This document shows, piece by piece, positions 9,281 through 18,676 of a DNA stretch of 64,000 nucleotides. The position numbers and the translations under genes were made by a program. How positions within the stretch are numbered: the first letter of the stretch is position 1; the number at the start of each line of letters is the position of its first letter. The stretch is from SMWD01 sp002729875 (lineage in GTDB: Bacteria > Pseudomonadota > Gammaproteobacteria > Steroidobacterales > GCA-2729495): positions 46,212-110,211 of the forward strand of contig DASCMH010000007.1 in the NCBI GenBank assembly GCA_036010905.1, given 5' to 3'. The notes beneath the pieces were generated by a model that was not told the DNA's origin, did not search any database, and saw only the letters and a list, made by a program, of their open reading frames with translations.

Positions 9281-10259
9281 CCATCGCCTCCAGTGATTCT
9301 TCTTTGCTCAAGGACCCGACCACACTCGTCTCGAGAATTCGCCAGACCAGCTCTGCAAAATCAATCCCGGCCGCCTTTGCCGCCATTGGAACAAGGCTGT
9401 GGGCTGTCATCCCAGGCACCGTATTAACTTCAAGCAATAACGGCTCGCCTGTTTCGCCAAGCATAAAGTCCACCCGACCCCAGCCACTCGCACCGACCGC
9501 AGAGAATGCCCGTAATGCCATCTCCTGCCATTCACGCTCGCATTCGGGACTCACCTTGCACGGACAGACATAATGAGTCTGGTCACTAAAATACTTTGCC
9601 TCGTAGTCATAGAATGTATTTGCCGCATCGATACGCACCAATGGCAGTGCCTCACCTTGCAGTACACCGACGGTGTATTCGCTTCCGCTAACCCAACTCT
9701 CGGCAAGCACTTCACAATCATACTGAGCTGCTGTGGTATACGCCGTTGCCAGTTCATCTGCCCGGGTAACACGTACCAGACCGATACTGGAACCTTCTGC
9801 AACAGGCTTGATCATCAGCGGCAGTCCAAGCGCATCGATGGTCGCGGAAAAATCCTGTGAACCCGTGACCAGCCGGTATTCAGGTGTACCCAACCCGGCA
9901 CCGGCAATCAATTGTTTGGTACGCAGCTTATCCATGCTGATCGCAGATCCCTTGATGCCACTGCCCGTATAAGGAATGTCCAGCAATTCGAGCAACCCCT
10001 GAACGCTCCCGTCTTCACCACCCCGACCATGCAGCGCAATCCAGGCCCGGTCGAATGTCCCGGACTGCAGCGTGGCGACAAGATCATCAGCGGCATCGAT
10101 ACGATGCGCATCAATCCCACGTGTACGCAATGCCTTATGTACGGCAGCACCAGACAGCAATGAAATCTCACGTTCGGCCGAGCATCCGCCCAACAACACC
10201 GCCACCTTGCCAAACCGATGCGGATCGTCGACCACGACTCTCTTTTCACTCGCGCTCAT
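9270..10259 (-). CDS. ddl: D-alanine--D-alanine ligase (DdlB type)
   Basis: 329 aa ATP-grasp ligase that makes the D-Ala-D-Ala dipeptide for MurF. The N-terminal domain has VAVLLGGCSAEREISLLSG, the ATP-grasp region has PVAEGSSIGLVRV, and the C-terminal Mg-binding motif is LLLEVNTVPGMTAHSLVP. The N-terminus carries about 16 residues before the usual GKVAVLLGG start. It overlaps murB by 4 bp (ATGA) and ftsQ by 11 bp, so it is translated as part of the same polycistron. Confidence 0.97.
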   Translation of the reverse strand: MSASEKRVVVDDPHRFGKVAVLLGGCSAEREISLLSGAAVHKALRTRGIDAHRIDAADDLVATLQSGTFDRAWIALHGRGGEDGSVQGLLELLDIPYTGSGIKGSAISMDKLRTKQLIAGAGLGTPEYRLVTGSQDFSATIDALGLPLMIKPVAEGSSIGLVRVTRADELATAYTTAAQYDCEVLAESWVSGSEYTVGVLQGEALPLVRIDAANTFYDYEAKYFSDQTHYVCPCKVSPECEREWQEMALRAFSAVGASGWGRVDFMLGETGEPLLLEVNTVPGMTAHSLVPMAAKAAGIDFAELVWRILETSVVGSLSKEESLEAMDGG

Positions 10260-11122
10260 GCGGGCTCTCCGACGATATGCACTTCGAGCTTAAGCCTTAC
10301 CCCGTGCCGCTCTTCAACGGTATCGCGCACATGGTCTATCAACGCTTCGACATCAGCCGCGCTCGCACCACCCGTATTGACAATAAAGTTTGCATGTTTC
10401 TGCGAGACTTCTGCGCCACCGATCCGGTGGCCTTTCAGCCCGGTGGTTTCGATCAGTTGTGCAGCAAACTCGCCGGGTGGATTACGAAATACCGACCCAC
10501 AACTCGGCACACCAAGCGGTTGCTTTTCCTGTCTTTCACGCATCAGGGACCTGACTGCGGCAACGTTGTCACCGACCTGTTCAACAAATTCAAATCGCGC
10601 GGTCAGAAACCACTCATCGGCCGGACCGTCAACCTGTCGATAGCCAATGCTGAACTCGGATTTCTGTCGGGTCTGTATCGTACCGTTACGATCGATGGTA
10701 TCGACATCGATAATGCTGTCCCACGTTTCACCGTTGAATGCTCCGGCATTCATGGCCAGTGCGCCGCCGACCGTACCCGGAATGCCGGCAAAAAATGCCG
10801 ATGGGCCGAGTTGCCAGCGGATACAGCGGCGCGCCAGTGTCGTACAGGGCATGCCTGCGCCGGCTTCGATAACATGATCGGATACCCGCGTCACATCACC
10901 CAGTGCCCTGGTTGCCGTAATGACTGCCCCGCGTATTCCACCGTCACGAACCAGCAGATTGCTGCCAAGCCCGGTCCAGTGCACCGGCATGCCACGATCT
11001 AATTCACCGAGAAAAGACTGCAGTTCAGCAATCGATTGCGGTTGAAAATAGATATCGGCCGGCCCGCCAAGACGCCACGTTGTGTGGTGCGACATCGGTT
11101 CATTCTTCAGGGTCGCATTCAC
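10256..11122 (-). CDS. murB: UDP-N-acetylenolpyruvoylglucosamine reductase MurB
   Basis: 288 aa FAD/NADPH enzyme that reduces enolpyruvyl-UDP-GlcNAc to UDP-MurNAc. The FAD-binding signature GLGSNLLVRDGGIRG (about 51-65) and GIPGTVGGALAMNAGAF (about 113-129) are present. The proton donor serine is S210 in SCGSVFRNP, which is the arrangement of the short type II MurB rather than the ~340 aa E. coli type I. It lies inside the dcw cluster between murC and ddl, overlapping each neighbour by 4 bp, unlike E. coli where murB is elsewhere. Confidence 0.97.
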   Translation of the reverse strand: MNATLKNEPMSHHTTWRLGGPADIYFQPQSIAELQSFLGELDRGMPVHWTGLGSNLLVRDGGIRGAVITATRALGDVTRVSDHVIEAGAGMPCTTLARRCIRWQLGPSAFFAGIPGTVGGALAMNAGAFNGETWDSIIDVDTIDRNGTIQTRQKSEFSIGYRQVDGPADEWFLTARFEFVEQVGDNVAAVRSLMRERQEKQPLGVPSCGSVFRNPPGEFAAQLIETTGLKGHRIGGAEVSQKHANFIVNTGGASAADVEALIDHVRDTVEERHGVRLKLEVHIVGEPA

Positions 11123-12543
11123 CTGGCGTCCCTCCGCTTTCCTGCTTGTGCTATCGCTGCAGGCAATGCTGCAGCTACGGTACCGATATCCCCGGCCCCG
11201 AGTGTCAGCACAATATCGCCATCCGTCAGCGTAGCCGCCAGCAATTCCGGAAGTTGCACAGGGTCCGCTACAAATACCGGTTCAACCTGCCCGCGCATGC
11301 GAATTGCACGACAGATAGCGCGGCCATCGGCACCCGGAATCGGCTCTTCACCAGCCGGGTAAACTTCAGTGACAAACAACGACTCAGCCACCGACAGGAC
11401 CGCAGCAAAATCATCGAGCAGATCCCTGGTACGTGAATATCGATGGGGTTGAAAAATGACCACAAGCCTGCGATCCGGCCAACCGCCCTGAACAGCGGCA
11501 AGTGTTGCGGCAATCTCAGTCGGGTGATGAGCATAATCGTCGATAAACAGAATCTGACCAAGCGGAGTATTTTCATCGGTGATGATCTGCATGCGCCGGT
11601 CAATACCCTGAAATTCCGCCAGCGAGCGGCACACCGCATCATCATCAAGTTCCAGTTCAAATCCGACCGCAATAGCTGCCAGTGCATTGAGTACGTTGTG
11701 GCGCCCCGGAAGATTGAGCTTGACTTCGATCGGCGCAGCAGCATTGGGACGCAACACCGAAAAATGAGATACAACACCGTCACTTTTTATGTCTACCGCA
11801 CGAACATCGGCATCTTCATGCAAACCGTAACTCAATACTGCACGATTAACCTGCGGCAATACGGCCTGCACACCATCGTCATCAAGACACATGATCGATA
11901 CACCGTAAAACGGCAAATTATGCATAAACTCAAGAAAGCTATTACGCAACTCTTCAATATCATCGTTGTACGTCGACATGTGATCTGCGTCGATATTGGT
12001 CACGACGACCATCATCGGCTTCAAATGAATAAAGGACGCATCGCTTTCATCGGCCTCCGCAACAATATAGTCTCCGGCACCGAGCCTGCTGTTGGTATCG
12101 GCACTTTTCAGCCAGCCACCGATTAAAAAGGTTGGATCCTCACCGGCCTCAGCCAGCATGCTGGCAATCAGACTGGTCGTTGTCGTCTTGCCATGAGTGC
12201 CGGACACGGCAATAGCAAAACGAAACCGCATCAACTCGGCGAGCATCTCGGCACGCCGGATGATCGGCAGACGTTGTTCGCGGGCGGCAATAATCTCATC
12301 ATTTTCCGGATCTATCGCACTCGAAACGACGATCAGATCAGCATCTTCAATATTACTGCTGCGGTGGCCGATCGAAATATCAGCGCCCAGCCCCGCCAGT
12401 CGGTTGGTAACTTTCGATTCTTTCAGATCGGATCCCTGTACCTGGTAACCGAGATTGATCAGCACCTCAGCAATACCGGCCATACCAACCCCACCGATAC
12501 CGACAAGATGAATCCGGTTGATCTTGCGCATGCGCTTGTTCAT
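11119..12543 (-). CDS. murC: UDP-N-acetylmuramate--L-alanine ligase MurC
   Basis: 474 aa Mur ligase that adds L-Ala to UDP-MurNAc. The Rossmann-like N-terminus IHLVGIGGVGMAGIAE (about 11-26), the P-loop GTHGKTTTTS (about 115-124), an ADESDASF motif, and the C-terminal FQPHRYSRT motif are visible. An upstream in-frame start at 12567 exists, but the ATG at 12543 produces the ATGA 4 bp overlap with murG that is the rule in this operon and gives a normal N-terminus, so it is preferred. It is overlapped by murB by 4 bp. Confidence 0.97.
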   Translation of the reverse strand: MNKRMRKINRIHLVGIGGVGMAGIAEVLINLGYQVQGSDLKESKVTNRLAGLGADISIGHRSSNIEDADLIVVSSAIDPENDEIIAAREQRLPIIRRAEMLAELMRFRFAIAVSGTHGKTTTTSLIASMLAEAGEDPTFLIGGWLKSADTNSRLGAGDYIVAEADESDASFIHLKPMMVVVTNIDADHMSTYNDDIEELRNSFLEFMHNLPFYGVSIMCLDDDGVQAVLPQVNRAVLSYGLHEDADVRAVDIKSDGVVSHFSVLRPNAAAPIEVKLNLPGRHNVLNALAAIAVGFELELDDDAVCRSLAEFQGIDRRMQIITDENTPLGQILFIDDYAHHPTEIAATLAAVQGGWPDRRLVVIFQPHRYSRTRDLLDDFAAVLSVAESLFVTEVYPAGEEPIPGADGRAICRAIRMRGQVEPVFVADPVQLPELLAATLTDGDIVLTLGAGDIGTVAAALPAAIAQAGKRRDAR

Positions 12544-13622
12544 GACGCCTGCACCATTGATAAACACAGATCGACAACATCTCTCGTCGCATCGGGTCGA
12601 GCCAGCTTGCGTGCACTTGCAGCCCGGTCGATGACCAAGGCCCGATTTTCACAACAGCGGCGCAATTCGCCAGCCAGTAATTCAGCCGTTAGCTCGGACT
12701 GCGGTATGAGCACAGCCGCACCGGCAGCAACCAGGTAACCGGCATTCTTGGTCTGATGATCATCCACAGCGCTCGGATATGGCACGAGGATCGCACCGAG
12801 TCCGGCTGCGGTCAGTTCAGAAATCGTTAACGCACCGGCACGGCAAATGACCAGGTCCGCCCAAGCGTAACACTCGGCAACGTCATCGATGAAAGCCTCG
12901 ACACGAACATCCAGACCGGCGGACTTGTAGGTGTCACGGGTCTGTGCAAAATCATTACGCCCGGACTGGTGCCAGACCTCACACTGCTGATCGTCACCGA
13001 GCAGACTGACGGCCACAGGCACCCGTTCATTCAATACGCGTGCTCCCTGGCTGCCGCCAAGAACCAGTACGCGAACCGGGCCCTCGCGCCCGGCAAGCCG
13101 CACGGAAGGTTCCGCTAACGCGGTAATAGCTTCACGCACCGGATTGCCAACAAGTCGCGCCCCGATGCCACTAGAAAAGCTGCCCGGAAAAGCTTCAAGC
13201 ACCTCCCGGGCAAATCCAGCCAACAGGCGGTTGGTCAAACCAGCAACAGAATTCTGTTCATGGATAATCACCGGCTTGCCCAGCATCCAGGCAGCCAACC
13301 CCCCCGGACCGGAGGCAAACCCGCCCATGCCGAGCACCAGCTTCGGTCGATGTCTGATCACGACACGTAATGCATCATATATGGCTAACAGTAATTTCAG
13401 AGGCGCCACACACCAGGACCAAATCCCTTTACCGCGCAGGCCCGACACCCGGGTCGCTTCAAGCGGGAACCCCTCACGCGGTACAAGTTCATTTTCTATG
13501 CCGCGCCGGGAACCCAGCCAGACAATCTGCTGGTCACAACCCTTGAGAGCCCGGGCGACAGCAAGCGCCGGGAATACATGCCCGCCGGTTCCGCCGGCCA
13601 TGATTAAGATTGGTGCCGTCAT
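12540..13622 (-). CDS. murG: UDP-GlcNAc transferase MurG (lipid II synthesis)
   Basis: 360 aa GT28 glycosyltransferase acting on the inner face of the cytoplasmic membrane to convert lipid I to lipid II. The N-terminal G-loop AGGTGGHVFPALAVA, a second loop GGFASGPGG, and the UDP-sugar binding segment (LVLGGSQGARVLNE, then AGALTISELTAAGLGAILVP) are all visible. It overlaps ftsW and murC by 4 bp each. Confidence 0.98.
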   Translation of the reverse strand: MTAPILIMAGGTGGHVFPALAVARALKGCDQQIVWLGSRRGIENELVPREGFPLEATRVSGLRGKGIWSWCVAPLKLLLAIYDALRVVIRHRPKLVLGMGGFASGPGGLAAWMLGKPVIIHEQNSVAGLTNRLLAGFAREVLEAFPGSFSSGIGARLVGNPVREAITALAEPSVRLAGREGPVRVLVLGGSQGARVLNERVPVAVSLLGDDQQCEVWHQSGRNDFAQTRDTYKSAGLDVRVEAFIDDVAECYAWADLVICRAGALTISELTAAGLGAILVPYPSAVDDHQTKNAGYLVAAGAAVLIPQSELTAELLAGELRRCCENRALVIDRAASARKLARPDATRDVVDLCLSMVQAS

Positions 13623-14836
13623 CGCTTGCGCACCCTGCGCCTGCCCTTTCCTTTCCCCTTAACCACGCCTTGACTGGCAATCTGTCGATTTTCCATTTCA
13701 ATGCGCAACAGTAATCCGAGTGCCAGCAGGGTAATCAACATGCTGCTTCTGCCATAACTGATCAGCGGCAAAGTCAGTCCTTTGGTGGGCAGAATACCCA
13801 TGTTGACGCCGATGTTGATAAAGACCTGTACGCCAAGCCAGATCGCCACTCCGAACGACAGGTTCGCCTGGTACAGGCGCCCTAACGCAGCTGAATTTGC
13901 AGCAATCCTGAGTACCCGCCATACCAGTGCAACAAACACAGTTATCAAGAGTACGCTGCCGATAAGTCCAAATTCCTCAGCAATAACAGCAAACACAAAA
14001 TCCGTGTGCGCCTCCGGCAAGTAGAAAAGTTTCTGCACGCTGCCACCGAGGCCAACACCGAACCACTGCCCGGAACCAATAGCAATGAGAGACTGCACCA
14101 GTTGGAAACCGGTACCGAATGGATCTGACCATGGATCAAGAAAACCTGTCAGCCTCTTTAAACGATACGGTGACATAAATGCAATCATGACCAACAGGGA
14201 ACCGATACTCAGGCTACTGACCAGAAAATCACGCAAACGTGCGCCGGCGATAAACAGCACAGCCAGTGAAACCGTCAGCATGACAACCGACGCACCGAAG
14301 TCAGGCTCGAGCAATAACAATAAACAGGTCAATCCAACCAGCGACATTGGTTTGGCAAAACCGATAAACCGCTCTTGCAGTTCGGCCCGGTGTCGAACGG
14401 CATAACCCGACAAATACATGAGCATTAACAACCGGGCAGGCTCTGAAACCTGCATAATGCTGATACCGCCGATACTCAACCAGCGCGTGCTGCCATTGAC
14501 GGTGTTGCCAAGACCGGGAATCAGGACGGCAATCAGCATGCCGAGTGCCAGGCAGACAAGTAACAAGGCATAACGTTCCCAGACCGATGTTGGCACCCAC
14601 AGCATGAATGCTGCACCACACAGGCCGATTACAACGGCCAGTAGCTGCCGCTCAAAGTAGAACAACGGGTTTCCGGTATTACGATCGGCCAGGGAAATTG
14701 ACGCAGACGTCAACATGACCAACCCGACGCACAGCAGCGTTGCGACGATCAGAACAAACACCCAGTCGATATGCTGGTCGAGATCAAAAACTGTCCGCCC
14801 AGCATGTGCTTTGCGCATTGTTGTGGCAACAGTCAT
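13619..14836 (-). CDS. ftsW: Septal SEDS peptidoglycan polymerase FtsW
   Basis: 405 aa polytopic membrane protein of the SEDS family that polymerises septal glycan with FtsI. About ten hydrophobic segments are visible, with family landmarks GSTRWLSIGGISIMQVSEPA, LLLEPDFGASVVM, PYRLKRLTGFLDPWSDPFG and LTLPLISYGRSSML. The last motif reads SYGRSS where SYGGSS is common. The C-terminus is very basic (KGKGKGRRRVRKR). It overlaps murG and murD by 4 bp each and is placed like dcw ftsW in E. coli. Confidence 0.97.
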   Translation of the reverse strand: MTVATTMRKAHAGRTVFDLDQHIDWVFVLIVATLLCVGLVMLTSASISLADRNTGNPLFYFERQLLAVVIGLCGAAFMLWVPTSVWERYALLLVCLALGMLIAVLIPGLGNTVNGSTRWLSIGGISIMQVSEPARLLMLMYLSGYAVRHRAELQERFIGFAKPMSLVGLTCLLLLLEPDFGASVVMLTVSLAVLFIAGARLRDFLVSSLSIGSLLVMIAFMSPYRLKRLTGFLDPWSDPFGTGFQLVQSLIAIGSGQWFGVGLGGSVQKLFYLPEAHTDFVFAVIAEEFGLIGSVLLITVFVALVWRVLRIAANSAALGRLYQANLSFGVAIWLGVQVFINIGVNMGILPTKGLTLPLISYGRSSMLITLLALGLLLRIEMENRQIASQGVVKGKGKGRRRVRKR

Positions 14837-16206
14837 TGCACGAGTTCCCTGACCGCCGCCGCAAAGGTATCGCCCCGCTCAGCAAAATTGCGGTACATAT
14901 CCAGACTGCTGCAGGCCGGTGCCAGTAACACCGTAGCGCCGGGCACCACGATTTGCAGCGCCCTGTCGACCGCTTCACGCATATCTGTAACAACCTGCAA
15001 GTCACATGATCCTGCCAGTTCCCTGGCCATGCGTCGGGCATCCTGACCGAACAGGACGGCAGTACACGATCGTCCTTTGAGTGCTTTGGCCAGTGCTGCA
15101 AATGTCGCACCTTTTGCGTCACCACCGGCAATCAAAACCACCGGGTCTTTGATACTGGCCAAACTGGTTAATGCCGCAGCAACATTAGTCGCCTTCGAGT
15201 CGTTAATCCACATGACACCGGCCGCTGTCGACACAACCTGCATCCGGTGCGGCAATCCACTAAACCGCTTAAGCGACTGTGCCATACCATTGAGATTTGC
15301 CCCGAGTGCCGCACCGAGTGCCAGTGCCGCCAGCACATTGGACAGGTTATGCTGGCCAATCAGCTGCAATTCATCGACAGAAATCAGTATATCTTCACCG
15401 CAAGTAATGCACTCACCGTGAGTTGTCCGGCGAATACCGAGTTGCCCGGCCACCGGTTGATCCAGCCCGAAAGTCGTCACTGGCGTGCCCTGCATCACCA
15501 ACCCGGCCAGATCCGGTTCATCGCGATTGACGACAGCATGCTGGCAATGACTGTAGATGCGCGCCTTTGCCGTGCGATAGGTCGCCATATCGCCATGCAG
15601 ATCAAGATGATCAGGCGACAGGTTTAGTATGACTGCAGCAGCAACCGGTAGGGCACGACTGCGCTCAAGCTGAAAACTCGACAATTCCAGCACAAAGACA
15701 TCTGCATCATGATCGAGCAGATCGAGTGCCGGGGTGCCGAGATTGCCACCCACCGCCGCCGATAGTCCGACTGCCGACAGCGCCTCGCCAAGCATCGATG
15801 TCACGGTACTCTTGCCGTTCGAGCCTGTGATTGCAATGATCGGCGCAGCACATTCAGCGACAAACAAATCAATGTCGCTGACGATATCCAGTCCGCGCCC
15901 ACGCGCATCGCCAAGCAACGATGCGTCCAGATCGAAACCCGGCGAAACAACGATCCGCTTAATCGTTGGGCGCACTATGGGACATTGCTCACCAACCTGG
16001 ATGCGTGCGTCAGGCATTACATCCAGAATCGCATCCATACCCGGTGGTTGCGGACGCGTATCGATAAATTCGGCAACAATCCCTCGACCGGCAAAATATC
16101 TGGCACAAGATGCTCCCGTTAGTCCCATACCCATGACCAGCACGCTGGGTTCGACGCTCGTGCCGCGCGTGGGTAAATCAATTTTCATAGCCGACATCGT
16201 CATCAC
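14833..16206 (-). CDS. murD: UDP-MurNAc-L-Ala--D-glutamate ligase MurD
   Basis: 457 aa Mur ligase adding D-Glu. The N-terminal domain has VLVMGMGLTGASCARYFAGRG, the central ATPase P-loop is ITGSNGKSTVTSMLGE, and the C-terminal region carries WINDSKATNVAAALTSL, a MurD signature. The N-terminus has about 20 residues before the core, slightly longer than E. coli. It overlaps mraY and ftsW by 4 bp each. Confidence 0.97.
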   Translation of the reverse strand: MMTMSAMKIDLPTRGTSVEPSVLVMGMGLTGASCARYFAGRGIVAEFIDTRPQPPGMDAILDVMPDARIQVGEQCPIVRPTIKRIVVSPGFDLDASLLGDARGRGLDIVSDIDLFVAECAAPIIAITGSNGKSTVTSMLGEALSAVGLSAAVGGNLGTPALDLLDHDADVFVLELSSFQLERSRALPVAAAVILNLSPDHLDLHGDMATYRTAKARIYSHCQHAVVNRDEPDLAGLVMQGTPVTTFGLDQPVAGQLGIRRTTHGECITCGEDILISVDELQLIGQHNLSNVLAALALGAALGANLNGMAQSLKRFSGLPHRMQVVSTAAGVMWINDSKATNVAAALTSLASIKDPVVLIAGGDAKGATFAALAKALKGRSCTAVLFGQDARRMARELAGSCDLQVVTDMREAVDRALQIVVPGATVLLAPACSSLDMYRNFAERGDTFAAAVRELVQ

Positions 16207-17285
16207 CGCAGCTTCAGGCTCGACAGCCCCACAAGAACAAGAATGACCGTGATGATCCAGAAACGGACAATCACCTTGGGCTCTGCCCAGCCTTTCAGTT
16301 CATAGTGATGATGCAGAGGGGCCATCCGAAAGATACGCCGGCCAGTCAACTTGAAAGATGCAACCTGGATGATGACTGACAGCGTCTCGATGACGAACAA
16401 CCCGCCCATAATCACCAGCACCAGTTCCTGACGCACAATGACTGCTACGGTCCCCAGCGCCGCGCCGAGTGCCAGCGCACCGATGTCACCCATAAATACC
16501 TGTGCGGGATAAGTGTTAAACCACAGAAAACCGAGTCCGGCACCCGCCAGTGACATGCAAAATACCAGCATTTCACCCGCACCATTGATATACGGAATAT
16601 CAAGGTAGTCGGAAAAAATTACATTGCCGGCGGCATAGCCAAAAATACCGAGTGCGCCACCGACGAGTACGGTCGGCATGATGGCCAGACCATCCAGACC
16701 GTCGGTCAGATTAACGGCATTGCTGGTACCAACGATCACAAAATACGTTAGCACCATATAGAAAGCACCCAGCGGAACTGCCGCACCCTTCAAAAATGGA
16801 ATCAGTAACGCTGTTTCATATGGGTTATCGGCCATAAGGTAAAGGACGACTGCGGCGGCAATGGCTGTCAGCGACTGCCAGAACATCTTGACCCGCGCAG
16901 ACATGCCGGCCGAGTCACGAAGCACAAGCTTCTTATAATCATCGATGAAACCGATCAGGCCGAAGGCGGTAGTCACGACAATGACCAGCCACACATAGGC
17001 GCTCTTCAGGTCAGCCCACAACAGCGTACTGATCAGTATGGCCACCAGTATCAGTACACCGCCCATCGTCGGAGTGCCGGATTTTGGCAAATGGGTTACC
17101 GGGCCTTCTAAACGCACGGTCTGGCCGATTTGCTTGATGCTCAGACGCTTGATCATAATCGGCCCAGCAACCAGCGAAATAACCAGCGCCGTTAATGCAG
17201 CCATGATCGCGCGCATAGTTATATACGTAAAGACATTAAAACCCGACACATATTCCTTAAGATATTCGGCCAATAAATACAACAT
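16203..17285 (-). CDS. mraY: Phospho-MurNAc-pentapeptide transferase MraY
   Basis: 360 aa, exactly the E. coli length, with ten hydrophobic segments. It transfers phospho-MurNAc-pentapeptide to undecaprenyl phosphate, making lipid I. Conserved loops include PKSGTPTMGG, FIDDYKK, SNAVNLTDGLDGLA, WFNTYPAQVFMGDIGAL and MAPLHHHYELKGW. The frame is open 23 codons upstream, but the ATG at 17285 overlaps the murF stop by one base (TGATG) and gives MLYLLAEYL, which matches the family N-terminus. Confidence 0.98.
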   Translation of the reverse strand: MLYLLAEYLKEYVSGFNVFTYITMRAIMAALTALVISLVAGPIMIKRLSIKQIGQTVRLEGPVTHLPKSGTPTMGGVLILVAILISTLLWADLKSAYVWLVIVVTTAFGLIGFIDDYKKLVLRDSAGMSARVKMFWQSLTAIAAAVVLYLMADNPYETALLIPFLKGAAVPLGAFYMVLTYFVIVGTSNAVNLTDGLDGLAIMPTVLVGGALGIFGYAAGNVIFSDYLDIPYINGAGEMLVFCMSLAGAGLGFLWFNTYPAQVFMGDIGALALGAALGTVAVIVRQELVLVIMGGLFVIETLSVIIQVASFKLTGRRIFRMAPLHHHYELKGWAEPKVIVRFWIITVILVLVGLSSLKLR

Positions 17286-18676
17286 CAGGCGCGAACCCCC
17301 CTGCTCTCCGCCGCATCGACGAGGGCCTGCACCAGTTTTTCCATCTGCATACAACGAGATCCTTTTATAAGAACCGTCAATCCCTGTTCCACCACTTCAC
17401 CAAGCACTGCAAGGAGTTCGCCCTCCTCGGCAAACGCCTGACCGCCCTCACCAAATGTGCCAACCGCAGCACGCGCATGCTTACCAAGCGTATAAAGACG
17501 TTCCACACCCGCTCTCTTCGCCTGTCGCCCCGCCTCGGCATGCAACTCCTGACTACGGGTTCCGAGTTCGGCCATATCACCAAGCACCAGCCATGAGCGG
17601 CCATCGAGTCCGGCCAAAACCGCAATCGCTGCAGCAACCGATAACGGGTTTGCGTTATAGGTATCATCGATAATCCGCATACCGCCGCGACCGGCGATAA
17701 TCCGCAGGCGGCCGGCAACGTTCTCAATCGCGGCGAGCCCTGCCCCGATCGAGTCCCACGTCGCGCCGGCCACCCGGGTCACCGCGATCGCCCCAAGTGC
17801 ATTGAGCACATTATGACGACCAACCATTGGCAATTTGATCCGTATCCGATCATTTGCCTCACGCACATCGAACGACAATTCGAATCCTGCTCCGCTAACT
17901 GTCTCCTCAATTTTCTCTGCCACAAGGTCGGCAGCTTCATTAAGACCGAAAGAAATGACCTGTGCCGGCTCAGCCAACCGACGCCACAACTCAAAAAACC
18001 GGTCATCTCGATTGATCACCGCGATACCGGCTGCATCAAGACTTGCGAACAACTCGCCTTTGGTTTCAGCAACTGCCTGCTCTGAACCGAATCCTTCGAG
18101 GTGCGCCGCACCGGCATTCGTTACGACACCGATGGTTGGCTTTGCGATCGCTGCCAGGGTGGCAATATCGTTCCGGCGGCTGGCGCCCATTTCCAGGACT
18201 GCGGCTGCGTGGCTATCGCGCAAACACAACACGGTCAACGGCAATCCGATTTCATTATTCAGATTACCGACAGTCGCCAGTGCCTTGTCGACGCCTGAAA
18301 AATGCACCCGCAGAATTGCGGCAATCATTTCCTTAACCGTTGTCTTGCCGGTGCTACCGGTAACGGCGATAACCGGGATCTCAAACTGCTGGCGCCAGTT
18401 CCTGGCCAGCCCACCAAGCGCAATTCGGGTGTCCTCAACCTCGACCTGCGGCAGATCAACTGCCTGCCGGGCCTCGACAACAGCACCCGCAGCTCCTCGT
18501 CGTTCAGCCTCAGCCACAAATTCACGGGCATCAAAACGCTCGCCGCGCAAAGCGAAAAACAACTGACCGGATTGCAGTTGGCGCGTATCGGTGCTAACCG
18601 AGTCAAAACACCGATCCGCACCGATCAACGTACCGTTGACCGATCGGGCAACCATGTTCAGCGTGCCCATACTCAT
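17285..18676 (-). CDS. murF: UDP-MurNAc-tripeptide--D-Ala-D-Ala ligase MurF
   Basis: 463 aa Mur ligase that adds the D-Ala-D-Ala dipeptide. The P-loop VTGSTGKTTVKEMIA is visible around residues 103-117, with the MurF-typical VSTDTRQLQSGQLFFALRGERFDAR-type N-terminus and IIDDTYNANPLSV in the C-terminal half. It overlaps murE by 4 bp (ATGA) and touches mraY by one base. A second ATG two codons downstream is a possible alternative start. Confidence 0.97.
   Translation of the reverse strand: MSMGTLNMVARSVNGTLIGADRCFDSVSTDTRQLQSGQLFFALRGERFDAREFVAEAERRGAAGAVVEARQAVDLPQVEVEDTRIALGGLARNWRQQFEIPVIAVTGSTGKTTVKEMIAAILRVHFSGVDKALATVGNLNNEIGLPLTVLCLRDSHAAAVLEMGASRRNDIATLAAIAKPTIGVVTNAGAAHLEGFGSEQAVAETKGELFASLDAAGIAVINRDDRFFELWRRLAEPAQVISFGLNEAADLVAEKIEETVSGAGFELSFDVREANDRIRIKLPMVGRHNVLNALGAIAVTRVAGATWDSIGAGLAAIENVAGRLRIIAGRGGMRIIDDTYNANPLSVAAAIAVLAGLDGRSWLVLGDMAELGTRSQELHAEAGRQAKRAGVERLYTLGKHARAAVGTFGEGGQAFAEEGELLAVLGEVVEQGLTVLIKGSRCMQMEKLVQALVDAAESRGVRA

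Noticed and set aside
10055..11002. Long open frame (315 codons) on plus over murB and ddl
   Set aside because: It is antisense to two well-supported genes, has no family resemblance and is explained by the codon bias of the real strand.
11443..12126. Open frame of 227 codons on plus over murC
   Set aside because: Antisense shadow of murC.
17835..18566. Open frame of 243 codons on plus over murF
   Set aside because: Antisense shadow of murF with low-complexity Ser/Ala/Arg-rich translation.
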